A DNA stretch of 64,000 nucleotides. It comes from Streptomyces sp. V4I2. Its GTDB lineage: Bacteria; Actinomycetota; Actinomycetes; Streptomycetales; Streptomycetaceae. The stretch covers positions 7,750,001 to 7,814,000 of the forward strand of contig NZ_JAUSZM010000003.1 in the NCBI RefSeq assembly GCF_030817655.1, in the 5' to 3' direction. The number at the start of each line of letters is the position of its first letter. Positions within the stretch are counted from its first letter, which is position 1. Below, one piece after another: positions 16,615 to 25,318 of this stretch. The notes under the pieces were generated by a model. That model saw only the letters and a list, made by a program, of their open reading frames with translations, was not told the origin of the DNA and made no database searches. The translations under genes were made by a program, and so were the position numbers.

Positions 16615-17463
16615 CTACTTGACGATGTCGCCGATCTTCGGCGCGGGCTCGTTCTTGTAGTTGGCCGGACCGAAGTTCTCCTTGACCGCGGTGTCCCATG
16701 CGCCGTCGCTGACCATCTTCTCCAGGGCGGTGTTGATCTTGTCCACGGTCGCGGTGTCGCCCTTCTTGACGCCGATGCCGTAGTTCTCGTTGCTCAGCTT
16801 GAGGCCGGCCAGCTTGAACTGACCCTTGTACTGCTCCTGCGCGGCGAAGCCCGCGAGGATCGAGTCGTCCGTGGTCACCGCGTCCACAACGCCGCTCTGC
16901 AGGCCGGCGATGCACTCCGAGTAGCCGCCGTACTGCTTCAGCTGGGCTTTCGGGGCGATCTCGTCCTTGACGTTCTGCGCCGAGGTCGAGCCGGTCACGG
17001 AACACAGCTTGTTGCCGTTGAGATCCGTGGCCTTGGTGATGTCCGAGTCGGCCTTGACCAGCAGGTCCTGGTGGGCCAGCAGGTACGGCCCGGCGAAGTC
17101 GACCTTCTGCGCGCGCTCGTCGTTGATCGAGTACGTGGCCGCGATGAACTTGACGTCGCCGCGGGCGAGCGCGTTCTCGCGGTCCGCGCTCTTGGTCTCG
17201 ACGAACTCGATCTGGTCGGGCTCGTAGCCGAGCTCCTTGGCCACGTACGTGGCCACGTCGACGTCGAAACCGGAGAAGGAGCCGTCGGGCTCCTTCAGGC
17301 CGAGACCCGGCTGGTCGTACTTGATGCCGACCTTGATCTTGTCGCCGCCACCGGAACCCGAGCCGGTGTCGCCGCTGTCGTTGTCGTCGCCTCCACATGC
17401 GGTCGCGGTCAGAGCGAGGACGAGCGCGGTGGCCGCCGCGGCGGAGGCCTTGCGGAGCTTCAT
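16615..17463 (-). CDS. gluB: Glutamate-binding lipoprotein of the ABC transporter
   Basis: A 282-residue extracytoplasmic solute-binding protein. The signal sequence MKLRKASAAAATALVLALTA ends in the lipobox LTATAC, followed by an Asp/Gly/Ser-rich linker. The family 3 binding-protein fold is clear (DGSFSGFDVDVATYVAKELG, then NALARGDVKFIAATYSINDE). I chose the ATG at 17463 because AAAGG is nine bases upstream; the ATG at 17472 overlaps it. GluB delivers glutamate, and probably aspartate, to GluC/GluD. Confidence 0.95.
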   Translation of the reverse strand: MKLRKASAAAATALVLALTATACGGDDNDSGDTGSGSGGGDKIKVGIKYDQPGLGLKEPDGSFSGFDVDVATYVAKELGYEPDQIEFVETKSADRENALARGDVKFIAATYSINDERAQKVDFAGPYLLAHQDLLVKADSDITKATDLNGNKLCSVTGSTSAQNVKDEIAPKAQLKQYGGYSECIAGLQSGVVDAVTTDDSILAGFAAQEQYKGQFKLAGLKLSNENYGIGVKKGDTATVDKINTALEKMVSDGAWDTAVKENFGPANYKNEPAPKIGDIVK

Positions 17464-17552
17464 GGTGAACATCCTTTGTGTGGTGAGGAGAATGCCGACG
17501 TTGCGGGTGACACCGCACTCAGTGATCCGGGCGTGTCACGGGTGCGGCTGCG

Positions 17553-18329
17553 TCAGTGGTGCAGGATCTTCGACAGGAAGTCCTTGGCACGGTCGCTGCG
17601 CGGGTTGCTGAAGAACTGGTCCGGCACAGCTTCTTCGACGATCCGGCCGTCCGCCATGAACACCACCCGGTTCGCGGCCGAACGGGCGAACCCCATCTCG
17701 TGGGTGACGACGATCATGGTCATGCCGTCCCGGGCCAGCTGCTGCATGACCTCCAGAACCTCGTTGATCATCTCCGGGTCGAGCGCCGACGTGGGCTCGT
17801 CGAAGAGCATGACCTTGGGGTCCATGGCCAGGGCGCGCGCGATGGCGACACGCTGCTGCTGGCCGCCGGAGAGCTGTGCGGGGTACTTGTCGGCCTGGTT
17901 GGCGACGCCGACCCGGTCAAGCAGGCCCCGGGCCTTCTCCTCGGCCTGCTTCTTGTCCATCTTGCGGACCTTGAGCTGGCCCAGCATGACGTTCTCGAGC
18001 ACCGTCTTGTGCGCGAACAGGTTGAAGGACTGGAAGACCATTCCCACGTCGGCACGCAACCGGGCCAGAGCCTTGCCCTCCTGGGGCAGCGGCTTGCCGT
18101 CGATGGCGATCGTGCCGGAGTCGATCGTCTCCAGGCGGTTGATGGCGCGGCACAGGGTGGACTTTCCGGACCCGGAGGGTCCGATGACCACGACAACCTC
18201 GCCGCGGGCGATCGTCAGATCGATGTCCTGGAGAACGTGCAACGCGCCGAAATGCTTGTTGACGCTCTTCAGGACGACCAGATCTCCGGTCGCGGCCACA
18301 TCTTCCTTGGCCACCGATACTTCGGTCAT
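17553..18329 (-). CDS. gluA: Glutamate ABC transporter ATP-binding protein
   Basis: A 258-residue GlnQ-type ATPase from the ATG at 18329. Walker A GPSGSGKS is near residue 49, the signature LSGGQQQRVAIARAL near residue 150, Walker B VMLFDEPTSALDPE follows, and the H-loop is VTHEM. It is the first gene of the operon gluA-gluB-gluC-gluD. The frame extends 16 codons further upstream, but that part crosses a hairpin and has no binding-site support. Divergent from gluR, whose product is known in S. coelicolor to control glutamate uptake. Confidence 0.95.
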   Translation of the reverse strand: MTEVSVAKEDVAATGDLVVLKSVNKHFGALHVLQDIDLTIARGEVVVVIGPSGSGKSTLCRAINRLETIDSGTIAIDGKPLPQEGKALARLRADVGMVFQSFNLFAHKTVLENVMLGQLKVRKMDKKQAEEKARGLLDRVGVANQADKYPAQLSGGQQQRVAIARALAMDPKVMLFDEPTSALDPEMINEVLEVMQQLARDGMTMIVVTHEMGFARSAANRVVFMADGRIVEEAVPDQFFSNPRSDRAKDFLSKILHH

Positions 18330-18343
18330 CGCTCTAAGGCTCC

Positions 18344-18365
18344 GTCCTCCTCGGTTTCGGAGGAC
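18344..18365 (-). promoter_or_regulatory. Hairpin covering the Shine-Dalgarno region of gluA
   Basis: On the gluA mRNA, gtcctcc pairs perfectly with ggaggac (7 bp, 8-nt loop). The second arm is the purine-rich sequence just upstream of the gluA start, so the fold would mask part of the ribosome site. Confidence 0.45.
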
Positions 18366-18396
18366 AGTAGTAACCACTCGCGACCAGCGTCATTAC

Positions 18397-18415
18397 ATCT
18401 GAGGGGAATCTGAGG
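18397..18415. promoter_or_regulatory. Direct repeat with 11-bp phasing, candidate GluR site
   Basis: atctgagg occurs at 18397-18404 and again at 18408-18415, an 11-bp offset typical of OmpR-family response-regulator sites. It lies in the gluA-gluR intergenic region, upstream of gluA. This region (18330-18617) also holds a near-palindrome gtgcgcacgcgcgcgtgcac around 18546-18565. Confidence 0.5.
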
Positions 18416-18617
18416 ATCACGATCCGATAGCAATCGGACACGTGTCGTAGCACTTGCGAGCTGGGCGCGTATCGGCCGGGTAACGGAAGCAGCGCGCAAC
18501 CGGAACCCTCTTGACGCCGTCCTCTTCCATCAGCGTGACTGCCATGTGCGCACGCGCGCGTGCACACGTCTTTGTACACATCTTGATCGTACGTCGGATG
18601 AACCGAAGGGGGCCCGG

Positions 18618-19304
18618 ATGAGACTGCTCCTCGTCGAGGACGACAACCATGTGGCAGCCGCCCTGTCCGCGGTCCTCGCGCGGCACGGTTTCGACGTCAC
18701 CCATGCCCGCAGCGGCGAGGAGGCCCTGCAGGCACTCGTCCCGGAAGGCGCCGGCTTCGGCGTCGTCCTTCTCGACCTGGGGCTGCCCGACCAGGACGGC
18801 TACGAGGTCTGCGGCAAGATCCGCAAGCGCACCAGCATCCCGGTGATCATGGTCACCGCGCGCTCCGACGTCCGCTCCCGCATCCACGGTCTCAACCTCG
18901 GCGCCGACGACTACGTGGTGAAGCCGTACGACACCGGTGAGCTGCTCGCCCGCATCCACGCCGTCGCCCGGCGCACCGTCCACGAGGACGCGCCGGGGGC
19001 GAGCGAGACCGCGTTGCGTCTTGGCCCGGTGCACATCGAACTGCCCACCCGACAGGTCAGCGTGGACGGTTCGGTCGTCCAGCTGACCCGCAAGGAGTTC
19101 GATCTGCTCGCCCTGCTGGCCCAGCGCCCCGGCGTGGTCTTCCGCCGGGAACAGATCATCAGCGAGGTGTGGCGGACCAGCTGGGAGGGGACCGGCCGGA
19201 CCCTGGAGGTGCACGTGGCGTCACTGCGCGCCAAGCTGCGCATGCCCGCCCTGATCGAAACCGTACGCGGCGTGGGCTACCGGCTCGTCGCCCCGGGCGC
19301 GTAG
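18618..19304 (+). CDS. gluR: OmpR-family response regulator GluR
   Basis: A 228-residue regulator from the ATG at 18618 (MRLLLVEDDNHVAAALSAVL). The receiver has the acidic DD pair, the phospho-acceptor Asp in VVLLDLGLPDQDGYEV near residue 53 and the Lys in DDYVVKPYD. The C-terminal winged helix ends in RTLEVHVASLRAKL and VRGVGYRLV. The kinase gene starts nine bases after its stop. Adjacent to gluABCD, this is the GluR-GluK glutamate-sensing system described for S. coelicolor; the symbol rests on that synteny. Confidence 0.92.
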   Translation: MRLLLVEDDNHVAAALSAVLARHGFDVTHARSGEEALQALVPEGAGFGVVLLDLGLPDQDGYEVCGKIRKRTSIPVIMVTARSDVRSRIHGLNLGADDYVVKPYDTGELLARIHAVARRTVHEDAPGASETALRLGPVHIELPTRQVSVDGSVVQLTRKEFDLLALLAQRPGVVFRREQIISEVWRTSWEGTGRTLEVHVASLRAKLRMPALIETVRGVGYRLVAPGA

Positions 19305-19313
19305 CGGGGCCGG

Positions 19314-20705
19314 GTGCGCACACGTCTGCTCCCGCTGCTCATCATCCTGATGGCGGCCGTGCTGCTCGCTCTGGGCATCCCGCTCGCCGTCAGCGTGGCC
19401 GCGGCCCAGCAGCAGAAGGTGGTCGTCGACCGGATCGACGACACGGCACGTTTCGCGGCCCTCGCCCAGTACGTCACCGACCCGCCCGGCGAGTCGAACG
19501 AGCGCAAGGACACGCTGGGCATCGAGCTCACGAGCTACTACGACGTCTACGACATCCGGGCGGGCGTCTTCTACCGCAACGACACACCCATGGCCAAGGC
19601 GCCGTCGACCTTCTTCCTCCCCAAGGAGGGCGAGGTCCGTGAGGCGTTCGACGAGGCGCTGCTCAGTCGGCGCAGCCACGACCCGAAGCAGGTGTGGCCC
19701 TGGCAGCGCAACCGCCTGGTCGTCGCCTCGCCGGTGATCCGGGACGGCGACGTCGTCGCGGTCGTCGTCACCGACTCGCCCACCGGGCAGATGCGGTCGC
19801 GGATCCTGCACGGCTGGCTGGTCATCGGCACGGGCGAGTTCGCCGCGATGCTGCTGGCGGTGGGCGCCGCGCTACGGCTCACGGGCTGGGTCCTCAGGCC
19901 CGTACGCGTCCTCGACGCCACCACGCACGCGATCGCGAGCGGGGCCCTGAAGTCCCGGGTCGCGGCCGCCGGCGGGCCGCCGGAACTCAGACGCCTGGCC
20001 CGGTCGTTCAACGAGATGGCGGACAACGTCGAGGACGTTCTGGAGCAGCAGCGCGCCTTCGTCGCGGACGCCTCCCACCAGCTCCGCAACCCCCTCGCGG
20101 CGCTGCTGCTGCGCATCGAACTGCTCGCTTTCGAACTCCCGGAGGGCAACCAGGAGATCGCCTCCGTCCAGGCCGAGGGCAAGCGTCTGGCGCACGTCCT
20201 GGACGACCTGCTCGACCTGGCCCTGGCCGAGCACGCCGAGGCGGACCTCAAGGTCACCGACATCGGTGCCCTGACCGCCGAGCGCGTCGCGGCCTGGACA
20301 CCGACCGCCGAGGCCAAGGGCGTACGGCTGGCGGGCAGCTGCCCGCCCACCACCGCCTGGGCCGACCCGGTCACCCTCTCCAGCGCCCTGGACGCGGTGA
20401 TCGACAACGCGGTGAAGTTCACGCCGAAGGACGAGACCGTCGAGGTCACGGTCGCCTCCGACGGCGGCACCTCCACCATCGTGGTCACCGACAACGGCCC
20501 CGGTCTGACCGGCGAGGAACTCGCCCGCGTCGGCGACCGCTTCTGGCGCAGCGGCCGCCATCAGAACGTCAAGGGCTCCGGCCTCGGCCTGTCCATCTCC
20601 CGCGCCCTGCTCGCCGCGGGCGGTGGCTCGATCACCTTCGACCACCACGAGCCGCACGGACTGACTGTGACGGTACGGGTGCCGCGGTCGGGTCCGGCTG
20701 CGTGA
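19314..20705 (+). CDS. gluK: Sensor histidine kinase GluK
   Basis: A 463-residue membrane kinase from a GTG. A membrane helix at residues ~4-25, an extracytoplasmic domain (~26-160), a second helix (~165-190), then HAMP, HisKA with the phospho-His in VADASHQLRNPLAALLLRIE near residue 256, and an HATPase_c domain with N, G1 and G2 boxes (DAVIDNAVKFTPKDE; VTDNGPGLTGEE; KGSGLGLSISRAL). It probably senses glutamate outside the cell and phosphorylates GluR. Confidence 0.92.
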   Translation: MRTRLLPLLIILMAAVLLALGIPLAVSVAAAQQQKVVVDRIDDTARFAALAQYVTDPPGESNERKDTLGIELTSYYDVYDIRAGVFYRNDTPMAKAPSTFFLPKEGEVREAFDEALLSRRSHDPKQVWPWQRNRLVVASPVIRDGDVVAVVVTDSPTGQMRSRILHGWLVIGTGEFAAMLLAVGAALRLTGWVLRPVRVLDATTHAIASGALKSRVAAAGGPPELRRLARSFNEMADNVEDVLEQQRAFVADASHQLRNPLAALLLRIELLAFELPEGNQEIASVQAEGKRLAHVLDDLLDLALAEHAEADLKVTDIGALTAERVAAWTPTAEAKGVRLAGSCPPTTAWADPVTLSSALDAVIDNAVKFTPKDETVEVTVASDGGTSTIVVTDNGPGLTGEELARVGDRFWRSGRHQNVKGSGLGLSISRALLAAGGGSITFDHHEPHGLTVTVRVPRSGPAA

Positions 20706-20857
20706 GGTTCGGTACGGCGGGGTACGGCAGGTGGCTGGAGCACGCTGCGCCGTGCGGGCACGCGCGCCCGGTTTCGTGGTGATGCTTCCTGCGACGGCCC
20801 AAGAGACGTTCGTACGGCATCCGCGTGATGTGTCGTACGCCGCGCGCGGGGTGTCGG

Positions 20858-21847
20858 CTACGGCTTGACCGAGCGGTAGTAACGCCTGGCGCCATCGTGC
20901 AGGGCCAGCGGGTCCGTGTAGATCGCCGTGCGTACGTCGACCAGCTGGGCGGAGTGGACGTGGGCGCCGATGCCGTCCCGGCTCTTGAGCACCGTCCGCG
21001 TCACCCACTCGGTGAGCCTCGGGTCCATGTCCTTGCGTGTCATCAACAGGTTGGACACCGCGATCGTCGCCACCGTGGACCCGTTCTGCACCACCGGATA
21101 GGCCGACTCCGGCATGTTCGTGGCGCGGTAGTAGCGGGACGCGCCACCCTGGTCGTGCAGCTCGGCGACGATGTCGGTGCCGATCGGCACGAACCGGAAG
21201 GCGTAGTCGGCGGACAACCTCTCCAGCCCGGCCGTCGGCAGCCCGCCCGACCAGAAGAACGCGTCGATCTCGCCCCGCTTGAGCCGGTCCGGGCCGGTGT
21301 CGATCCCGTCGGCCATGGGCGTGATGTCCTTCTTGGCGTCGATGTGGGCCGCCTTGAGCACACGGTTGGCGATCAGCCGCACGCCCGAGTGGGGCAGCCC
21401 TATGGCCACGCGCTTGCCCTTCAGGTCCGCGACGGACCTGACGTCCGAGTCGCGCGGGACGACGAGCTGTACGTAGTCGTCGTACAGGCGGGCGACACCA
21501 CGCAGCCGGTCGGCTCCGGGACCCGCGTACGTCTGCACCGCGTCGGCCGCCGCGATCGTGAAGTCGGCCTTGCCGGTCGCCACGCGCGCGACGTTCTCCT
21601 GCGAGCCGTCACTGGTCAGCAGCCGCACGTTCAGGTTCGGCATGTCCTTGTCGAGCTCGGCGCGCAGCCGCCGCCCGTACTCCTGGTAGACGCCGGCCTT
21701 CGTCCCCGTGCTGAACGTGATCGTCCCGCTCGGCGGCGCATCGCCCAGGGGCAGCAGCCACCACAGCAGCAGCCCGAACGCGACGAACCCGGCGGCCGCG
21801 CCCTGCAGGACCCGGCGCCTGCCGATACGGGGGAACACTCTGGACAT
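20858..21847 (-). CDS. TAXI family TRAP-type solute-binding protein, membrane-anchored, no permease nearby
   Basis: A 329-residue protein with an Arg-rich N-terminus, one hydrophobic segment (AAAGFVAFGLLLWWLLPLGD) and no lipobox, so it is probably anchored. The TAXI signatures are present: ITFSTGTKAGVYQEYGRRLR near residue 43, GKADFTIAAADAVQTY, and KGKRVAIGLPHSGVR. TAXI proteins normally feed TRAP permeases, but no TRAP permease gene lies in this window. It is convergent with gluK. It may work with a distant permease or as a sensor accessory. Confidence 0.87.
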   Translation of the reverse strand: MSRVFPRIGRRRVLQGAAAGFVAFGLLLWWLLPLGDAPPSGTITFSTGTKAGVYQEYGRRLRAELDKDMPNLNVRLLTSDGSQENVARVATGKADFTIAAADAVQTYAGPGADRLRGVARLYDDYVQLVVPRDSDVRSVADLKGKRVAIGLPHSGVRLIANRVLKAAHIDAKKDITPMADGIDTGPDRLKRGEIDAFFWSGGLPTAGLERLSADYAFRFVPIGTDIVAELHDQGGASRYYRATNMPESAYPVVQNGSTVATIAVSNLLMTRKDMDPRLTEWVTRTVLKSRDGIGAHVHSAQLVDVRTAIYTDPLALHDGARRYYRSVKP

Positions 21848-21957
21848 GCGGGCGATCCTGCCAGCCGGGGCGCGGTGCTGACCAGGGCCGGCGGTGCCGA
21901 AGGGGCGCCCTCGGGTTCAGCGAGGGCGTTGTCCGAGGCGGTCGATAGAGTCGGTGC

Positions 21958-22362
21958 ATGAGTTCCTCGCCCCTCGACCTGGTCCGTGAATTCCATCTCG
22001 CCGTCGGGCTCGCCGTCCGCAGTACGCCCGCCGAGGTCTCGCCCGAACTGGCCGCCCACCGCGGTGAACTGCTCGCCGAGGAGGCCGCGGAGGTCGCCGA
22101 GGTCTCCGTCACCGGCCCGCTCGACCGGCTCGCACACGAACTCGCCGATGTCGTCTACGTCGCGTACGGCACGGCCCTCGTCCACGGCATCGACCTCGAC
22201 GCGGTGATAGCCGAGATCCACCGCTCCAACATGACCAAGCGCGGCCCCGACGGCCGCATCGACCGCCGGGCCGACGGCAAGGTCCTCAAGGGCGACCACT
22301 ACGAGGCACCGGACGTGGCGGGGGTGCTGCGCCGGCAGGGATGGGTGCCGGGCGGGGAGTGA
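21958..22362 (+). CDS. MazG-like nucleotide pyrophosphohydrolase
   Basis: A 134-residue all-alpha protein. The metal-binding pattern of the MazG/dUTPase superfamily is visible: LLAEEAAEVAEVS near residue 40, followed by HELADVVYVAYGTAL (E-x-x-D) near residue 60. The C-terminal KVLKGDHYEAPDVAGVL is typical of single-domain house-cleaning enzymes in streptomycetes. It probably hydrolyses non-canonical NTPs. It starts from an ATG and stands alone. Confidence 0.85.
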   Translation: MSSSPLDLVREFHLAVGLAVRSTPAEVSPELAAHRGELLAEEAAEVAEVSVTGPLDRLAHELADVVYVAYGTALVHGIDLDAVIAEIHRSNMTKRGPDGRIDRRADGKVLKGDHYEAPDVAGVLRRQGWVPGGE

Positions 22363-22443
22363 GGGTTCAGTGGGCGACCTTTCGACGTCGGCCTCTGTCG
22401 CCCGTCAACTCACCAGGGCACCAGCCCGCACGCGGCTGACGGC

Positions 22444-23679
22444 TCAGTCCCCGCCCACCGAAGCCCCCGCCTCCGCCTCGGCTGCCTCCCGCGACGATGC
22501 CTCCCGGGTTTCCCGGCGGCCTTCGGCGCGGCGGGTCCACCAGGACGCCAGGGGCTCCGTATAACGGGCGGTGAGAGGGCCGAGGACGACCAGGATGAGG
22601 ACGTACGCCGTGGCCAGCGGGCCGAGGGACGGTTCGATGCCGGCGCTCACGGCCAGTCCCGCGATGACGATCGAGAACTCGCCGCGTGCCACCAGCGCGC
22701 CGCCGGTGCGCCAGCGGCCCTTGACGGAGATTCCGGCCCGCCGGGCCGCCCAGTACCCGGTGGCGATCTTCGTCGCGGCGGTGAGGACCGCCAGGGCGAG
22801 GGCGGGCAGGAGTACGGGCGGGATGCTGGCCGGGTCTGTGTGGAGCCCGAAGAAGACGAAGAAGACGGCGGCGAACAGGTCCCGCAAGGGGCTCAGCAGG
22901 GTGTGCGCACCCTCCGCGACCTCCCCGGACAGCGCGATGCCGACCAGGAACGCGCCCACCGCGGCGGACACCTGGAGCTGCTGGGCGATACCCGCCACCA
23001 GGATCGTCAGGCCCAGCACGACCAGCAGCAGCTTCTCCGGGTCGTCGCTGGAGACGAACCGGGAGATCAGCCGGCCGTAGCGCACCGCCACGAACAGGAC
23101 GAGCCCCGCCGCGCCCAGCGCGACCGCCAGGGTCACGCTCCCGGCCAGCAGCCCGGCGCCGGCCACCAGCGCGGTGACGATGGGCAGGTACACGGCCATC
23201 GCCAGGTCCTCGAGGACGAGGACGCTGAGGATCACCGGCGTCTCCCGGTTGCCCACCCGGCCCAGGTCGCCGAGGACCTTCGCGATCACGCCGGACGACG
23301 AGATCCAGGTGACGCCGGCCAGCACCACCGCGGCCACCGGACCCCAGCCCATCAACAGCGCCGCGGCCGCGCCCGGCAGCGCGTTGAGCGCGCAGTCGAC
23401 GAGACCGGACGGGTAATGGGACTTGAGGTTGGTGATCAGATCGCCGGCCGTGTACTCCAGGCCGAGCATCAACAGCAGCAGAATGACGCCGATCTCGGCG
23501 CCGGTCGCGACGAACTCCTCGCTCGCCCCGAGCGGCAGCAGCCCGCCCTCGCCGAAGGCCAGTCCGGCGAGCAGGTACAGCGGGATGGGGGAGAGCCGGA
23601 AGCGGGCGGCGAACCGGCCCAGCAGGCCGAGGGCGAGGATGATGGAACCGAACTCGATCAACAGGACCGCGGAATGCAC
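22444..23679 (-). CDS. CPA2-type K+/H+ antiporter membrane subunit (KefB/KhtU-like)
   Basis: A 411-residue protein from a GTG at 23679, with about 12 hydrophobic segments. The core has LLLMLGLEYTAGDL, the discontinuous-helix region WISSSGVIAKVLGDLGRVGN and the conserved LEDLAMAVYLPI. It begins four bases after the stop of the TrkA-C subunit gene, which matches KhtT-KhtU-type pairs where the small subunit gates the antiporter by nucleotide or K+ binding. The charged C-terminal ~35 residues are low complexity. Confidence 0.92.
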   Translation of the reverse strand: MHSAVLLIEFGSIILALGLLGRFAARFRLSPIPLYLLAGLAFGEGGLLPLGASEEFVATGAEIGVILLLLMLGLEYTAGDLITNLKSHYPSGLVDCALNALPGAAAALLMGWGPVAAVVLAGVTWISSSGVIAKVLGDLGRVGNRETPVILSVLVLEDLAMAVYLPIVTALVAGAGLLAGSVTLAVALGAAGLVLFVAVRYGRLISRFVSSDDPEKLLLVVLGLTILVAGIAQQLQVSAAVGAFLVGIALSGEVAEGAHTLLSPLRDLFAAVFFVFFGLHTDPASIPPVLLPALALAVLTAATKIATGYWAARRAGISVKGRWRTGGALVARGEFSIVIAGLAVSAGIEPSLGPLATAYVLILVVLGPLTARYTEPLASWWTRRAEGRRETREASSREAAEAEAGASVGGD

Positions 23680-23683
23680 CGGT

Positions 23684-24169
23684 TCACTCCCGGCCGAGTA
23701 TCGTCGCGGCGGCGTCGACGCCCTCACGGGTGCCGATCACGATGAGGGTGTCCCCGCCGACGAGCCGGAAGTCCGGCGCCGGCGAGGGAATCGCCTCCGC
23801 TCGCCGCAGCACCGCCACGACGGACGCGCCTGTCTCGGTCCTCATCCGGGTCTCGCCCAGCACCCGCCCGTTCCACCGCGAACCCGCGGCAACCTCGATG
23901 CGCTCGGCGACCAGCCCCAGGTCAGAGGTGTAGAGCAGGCTCGCACTGTGGTGGGACGGCTTGAGCGCGTCGATCAGCGCGCCCGCCTCGGAACCGCTCA
24001 GGCGCAGTGACTGGGCGCAGGAGTCGGGGTCGTCGGCCCGGTACACGCTCACCGTGCGGGCACCGTCGCGGTGCGCCACCACGGACAGATGGCGGTCTTC
24101 CCGGGTGACGAGGTCGTACTGGACCCCGATACCCGGCAGCGGCGTCGCCCTCAGGCGTGGAGCAGACAC
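23684..24169 (-). CDS. Antiporter regulatory subunit with TrkA-C (RCK_C) domain
   Basis: A 161-residue protein from a GTG at 24169 with GGGGAAG just upstream. The N-terminal ~80 residues (LPGIGVQYDLVTREDRHLSV, then HRDGARTVSVYRADDPD) match KhtT-like proteins. The C-terminal half is an RCK_C/TrkA-C domain (GRVLGETRMRTETGASVVAV, DFRLVGGDTLIVIGTREGV). It is cotranscribed with the antiporter four bases downstream and probably controls its gating. The open frame continues upstream to 25090, but that part is the antisense of the kinase gene. Confidence 0.9.
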   Translation of the reverse strand: MSAPRLRATPLPGIGVQYDLVTREDRHLSVVAHRDGARTVSVYRADDPDSCAQSLRLSGSEAGALIDALKPSHHSASLLYTSDLGLVAERIEVAAGSRWNGRVLGETRMRTETGASVVAVLRRAEAIPSPAPDFRLVGGDTLIVIGTREGVDAAATILGRE

Positions 24170-24250
24170 GTTTCTTCCCCTTGCTCGTCGGTGCTTCGAT
24201 GATCGCGGTTGCCAACTCCGCATGCTCCCACTGGCCCGTACGGTGACGAC

Positions 24251-25318
24251 ATGGGTGTCGTCACGGATATACGAGGACGAAGGCGCGCGGCGAGGCTGGC
24301 TGCGACGGTGCGGCGCGCGGGTACCCGTGCGCCGCACGCGAAGACGGGAAGGAGCGAGAACGGGACCGTGTCGTTGTTCTGGCGGATCTTCTCGCTCAAC
24401 GCTGTCGGTCTGATCGCGGCCGCCGCACTGCTGCTGGGCCCGGTCACCGTGTCCACCCCCGTCCTGCCGGGCGAGGCGCTCGCGGTCGTGGTGGGCCTCG
24501 CCGCACTGCTGGCCGCCAACGCGCTGGTGCTGCGCATCGGACTCGCCCCGCTCCAGCGGCTGGGCCGGGCCATGGCGACGGCCGACCTGCTGCGCCCGGG
24601 AGCCCGTGCCCCCGTCGCCGGGCCCGCGGAGACGGCCGCGCTCATCACGACGTACAACACGATGCTCGACCGGCTGGAGGCCGAACGCGCCGCCGGCGCC
24701 GCCCGCGCGCTCTCCGCCCAGGAACGCGAACGCCACCGCATCGCCCGCGAACTCCACGACGAGGTCGGCCAGACCCTGACCGCGGTCCTCCTCCAGCTCA
24801 AGCGCGTCGCCGACCGGGTGCCGGACGAGTTGCGCGAGGAGGTGGGCCAGGCGCAGGAGGCCACCCGGGCCGGCCTCGACGAGATCCGCCGCATCGCCCG
24901 CCGGCTGCGCCCCGGCGTCCTGGAGGAGCTCGGGCTGCCGAGCGCCCTGCGCTCCCTCGCGGCCGAGTTCACCACGCACGGACTGACCGTGCGCCACCAC
25001 GTCCCCGGCGATCTGCCCCGGCTGACCGAGGAGTCCGAACTCGTGGTCTACCGCATCGCCCAGGAGGGACTCACCAACACCGCACGGCACGCCGCCGCCG
25101 ACCGTGCGGAGGTGCGGCTGAGCCCGGTCAGGGGCGGCGTCGAACTCCTCGTACGCGACGACGGCAAGGGCCTGGGCGGGGCACCGGAGGGCTCCGGCAT
25201 CAGCGGCATGCGCGAACGTGCCCTCCTCATAGGCGCCGCGTTGTCCCTGGAACCCGCCCCGGGGCGGGGCACGGACATACGGCTGCGGATTCCGGCCGCG
25301 ACCACGGAGCGCCGCTGA
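24251..25318 (+). CDS. Two-component sensor histidine kinase, NarX/LiaS type
   Basis: A kinase of up to 355 residues. Two membrane helices (FSLNAVGLIAAAALLLGPVT and LAVVVGLAALLAANALVL), a short HAMP-like linker, then a HisKA_3 box with the phospho-His in RHRIARELHDEVGQTL, and an HATPase (YRIAQEGLTNTARHA; GSGISGMRERALLIGAALSL). The GTG at 24368 (VSLFWRIF) places the first helix at the N-terminus and may be the true start; 24251 is the longest reasonable ATG. Its stop overlaps the regulator start (tgatg). Confidence 0.88.
   Translation: MGVVTDIRGRRRAARLAATVRRAGTRAPHAKTGRSENGTVSLFWRIFSLNAVGLIAAAALLLGPVTVSTPVLPGEALAVVVGLAALLAANALVLRIGLAPLQRLGRAMATADLLRPGARAPVAGPAETAALITTYNTMLDRLEAERAAGAARALSAQERERHRIARELHDEVGQTLTAVLLQLKRVADRVPDELREEVGQAQEATRAGLDEIRRIARRLRPGVLEELGLPSALRSLAAEFTTHGLTVRHHVPGDLPRLTEESELVVYRIAQEGLTNTARHAAADRAEVRLSPVRGGVELLVRDDGKGLGGAPEGSGISGMRERALLIGAALSLEPAPGRGTDIRLRIPAATTERR

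Noticed and set aside
18546..18565. Near-palindrome gtgcgcacgcgcgcgtgcac as a definite operator
   Set aside because: Alternating GC tracts produce such palindromes by chance in this base composition; only mentioned with the gluA-gluR gap.
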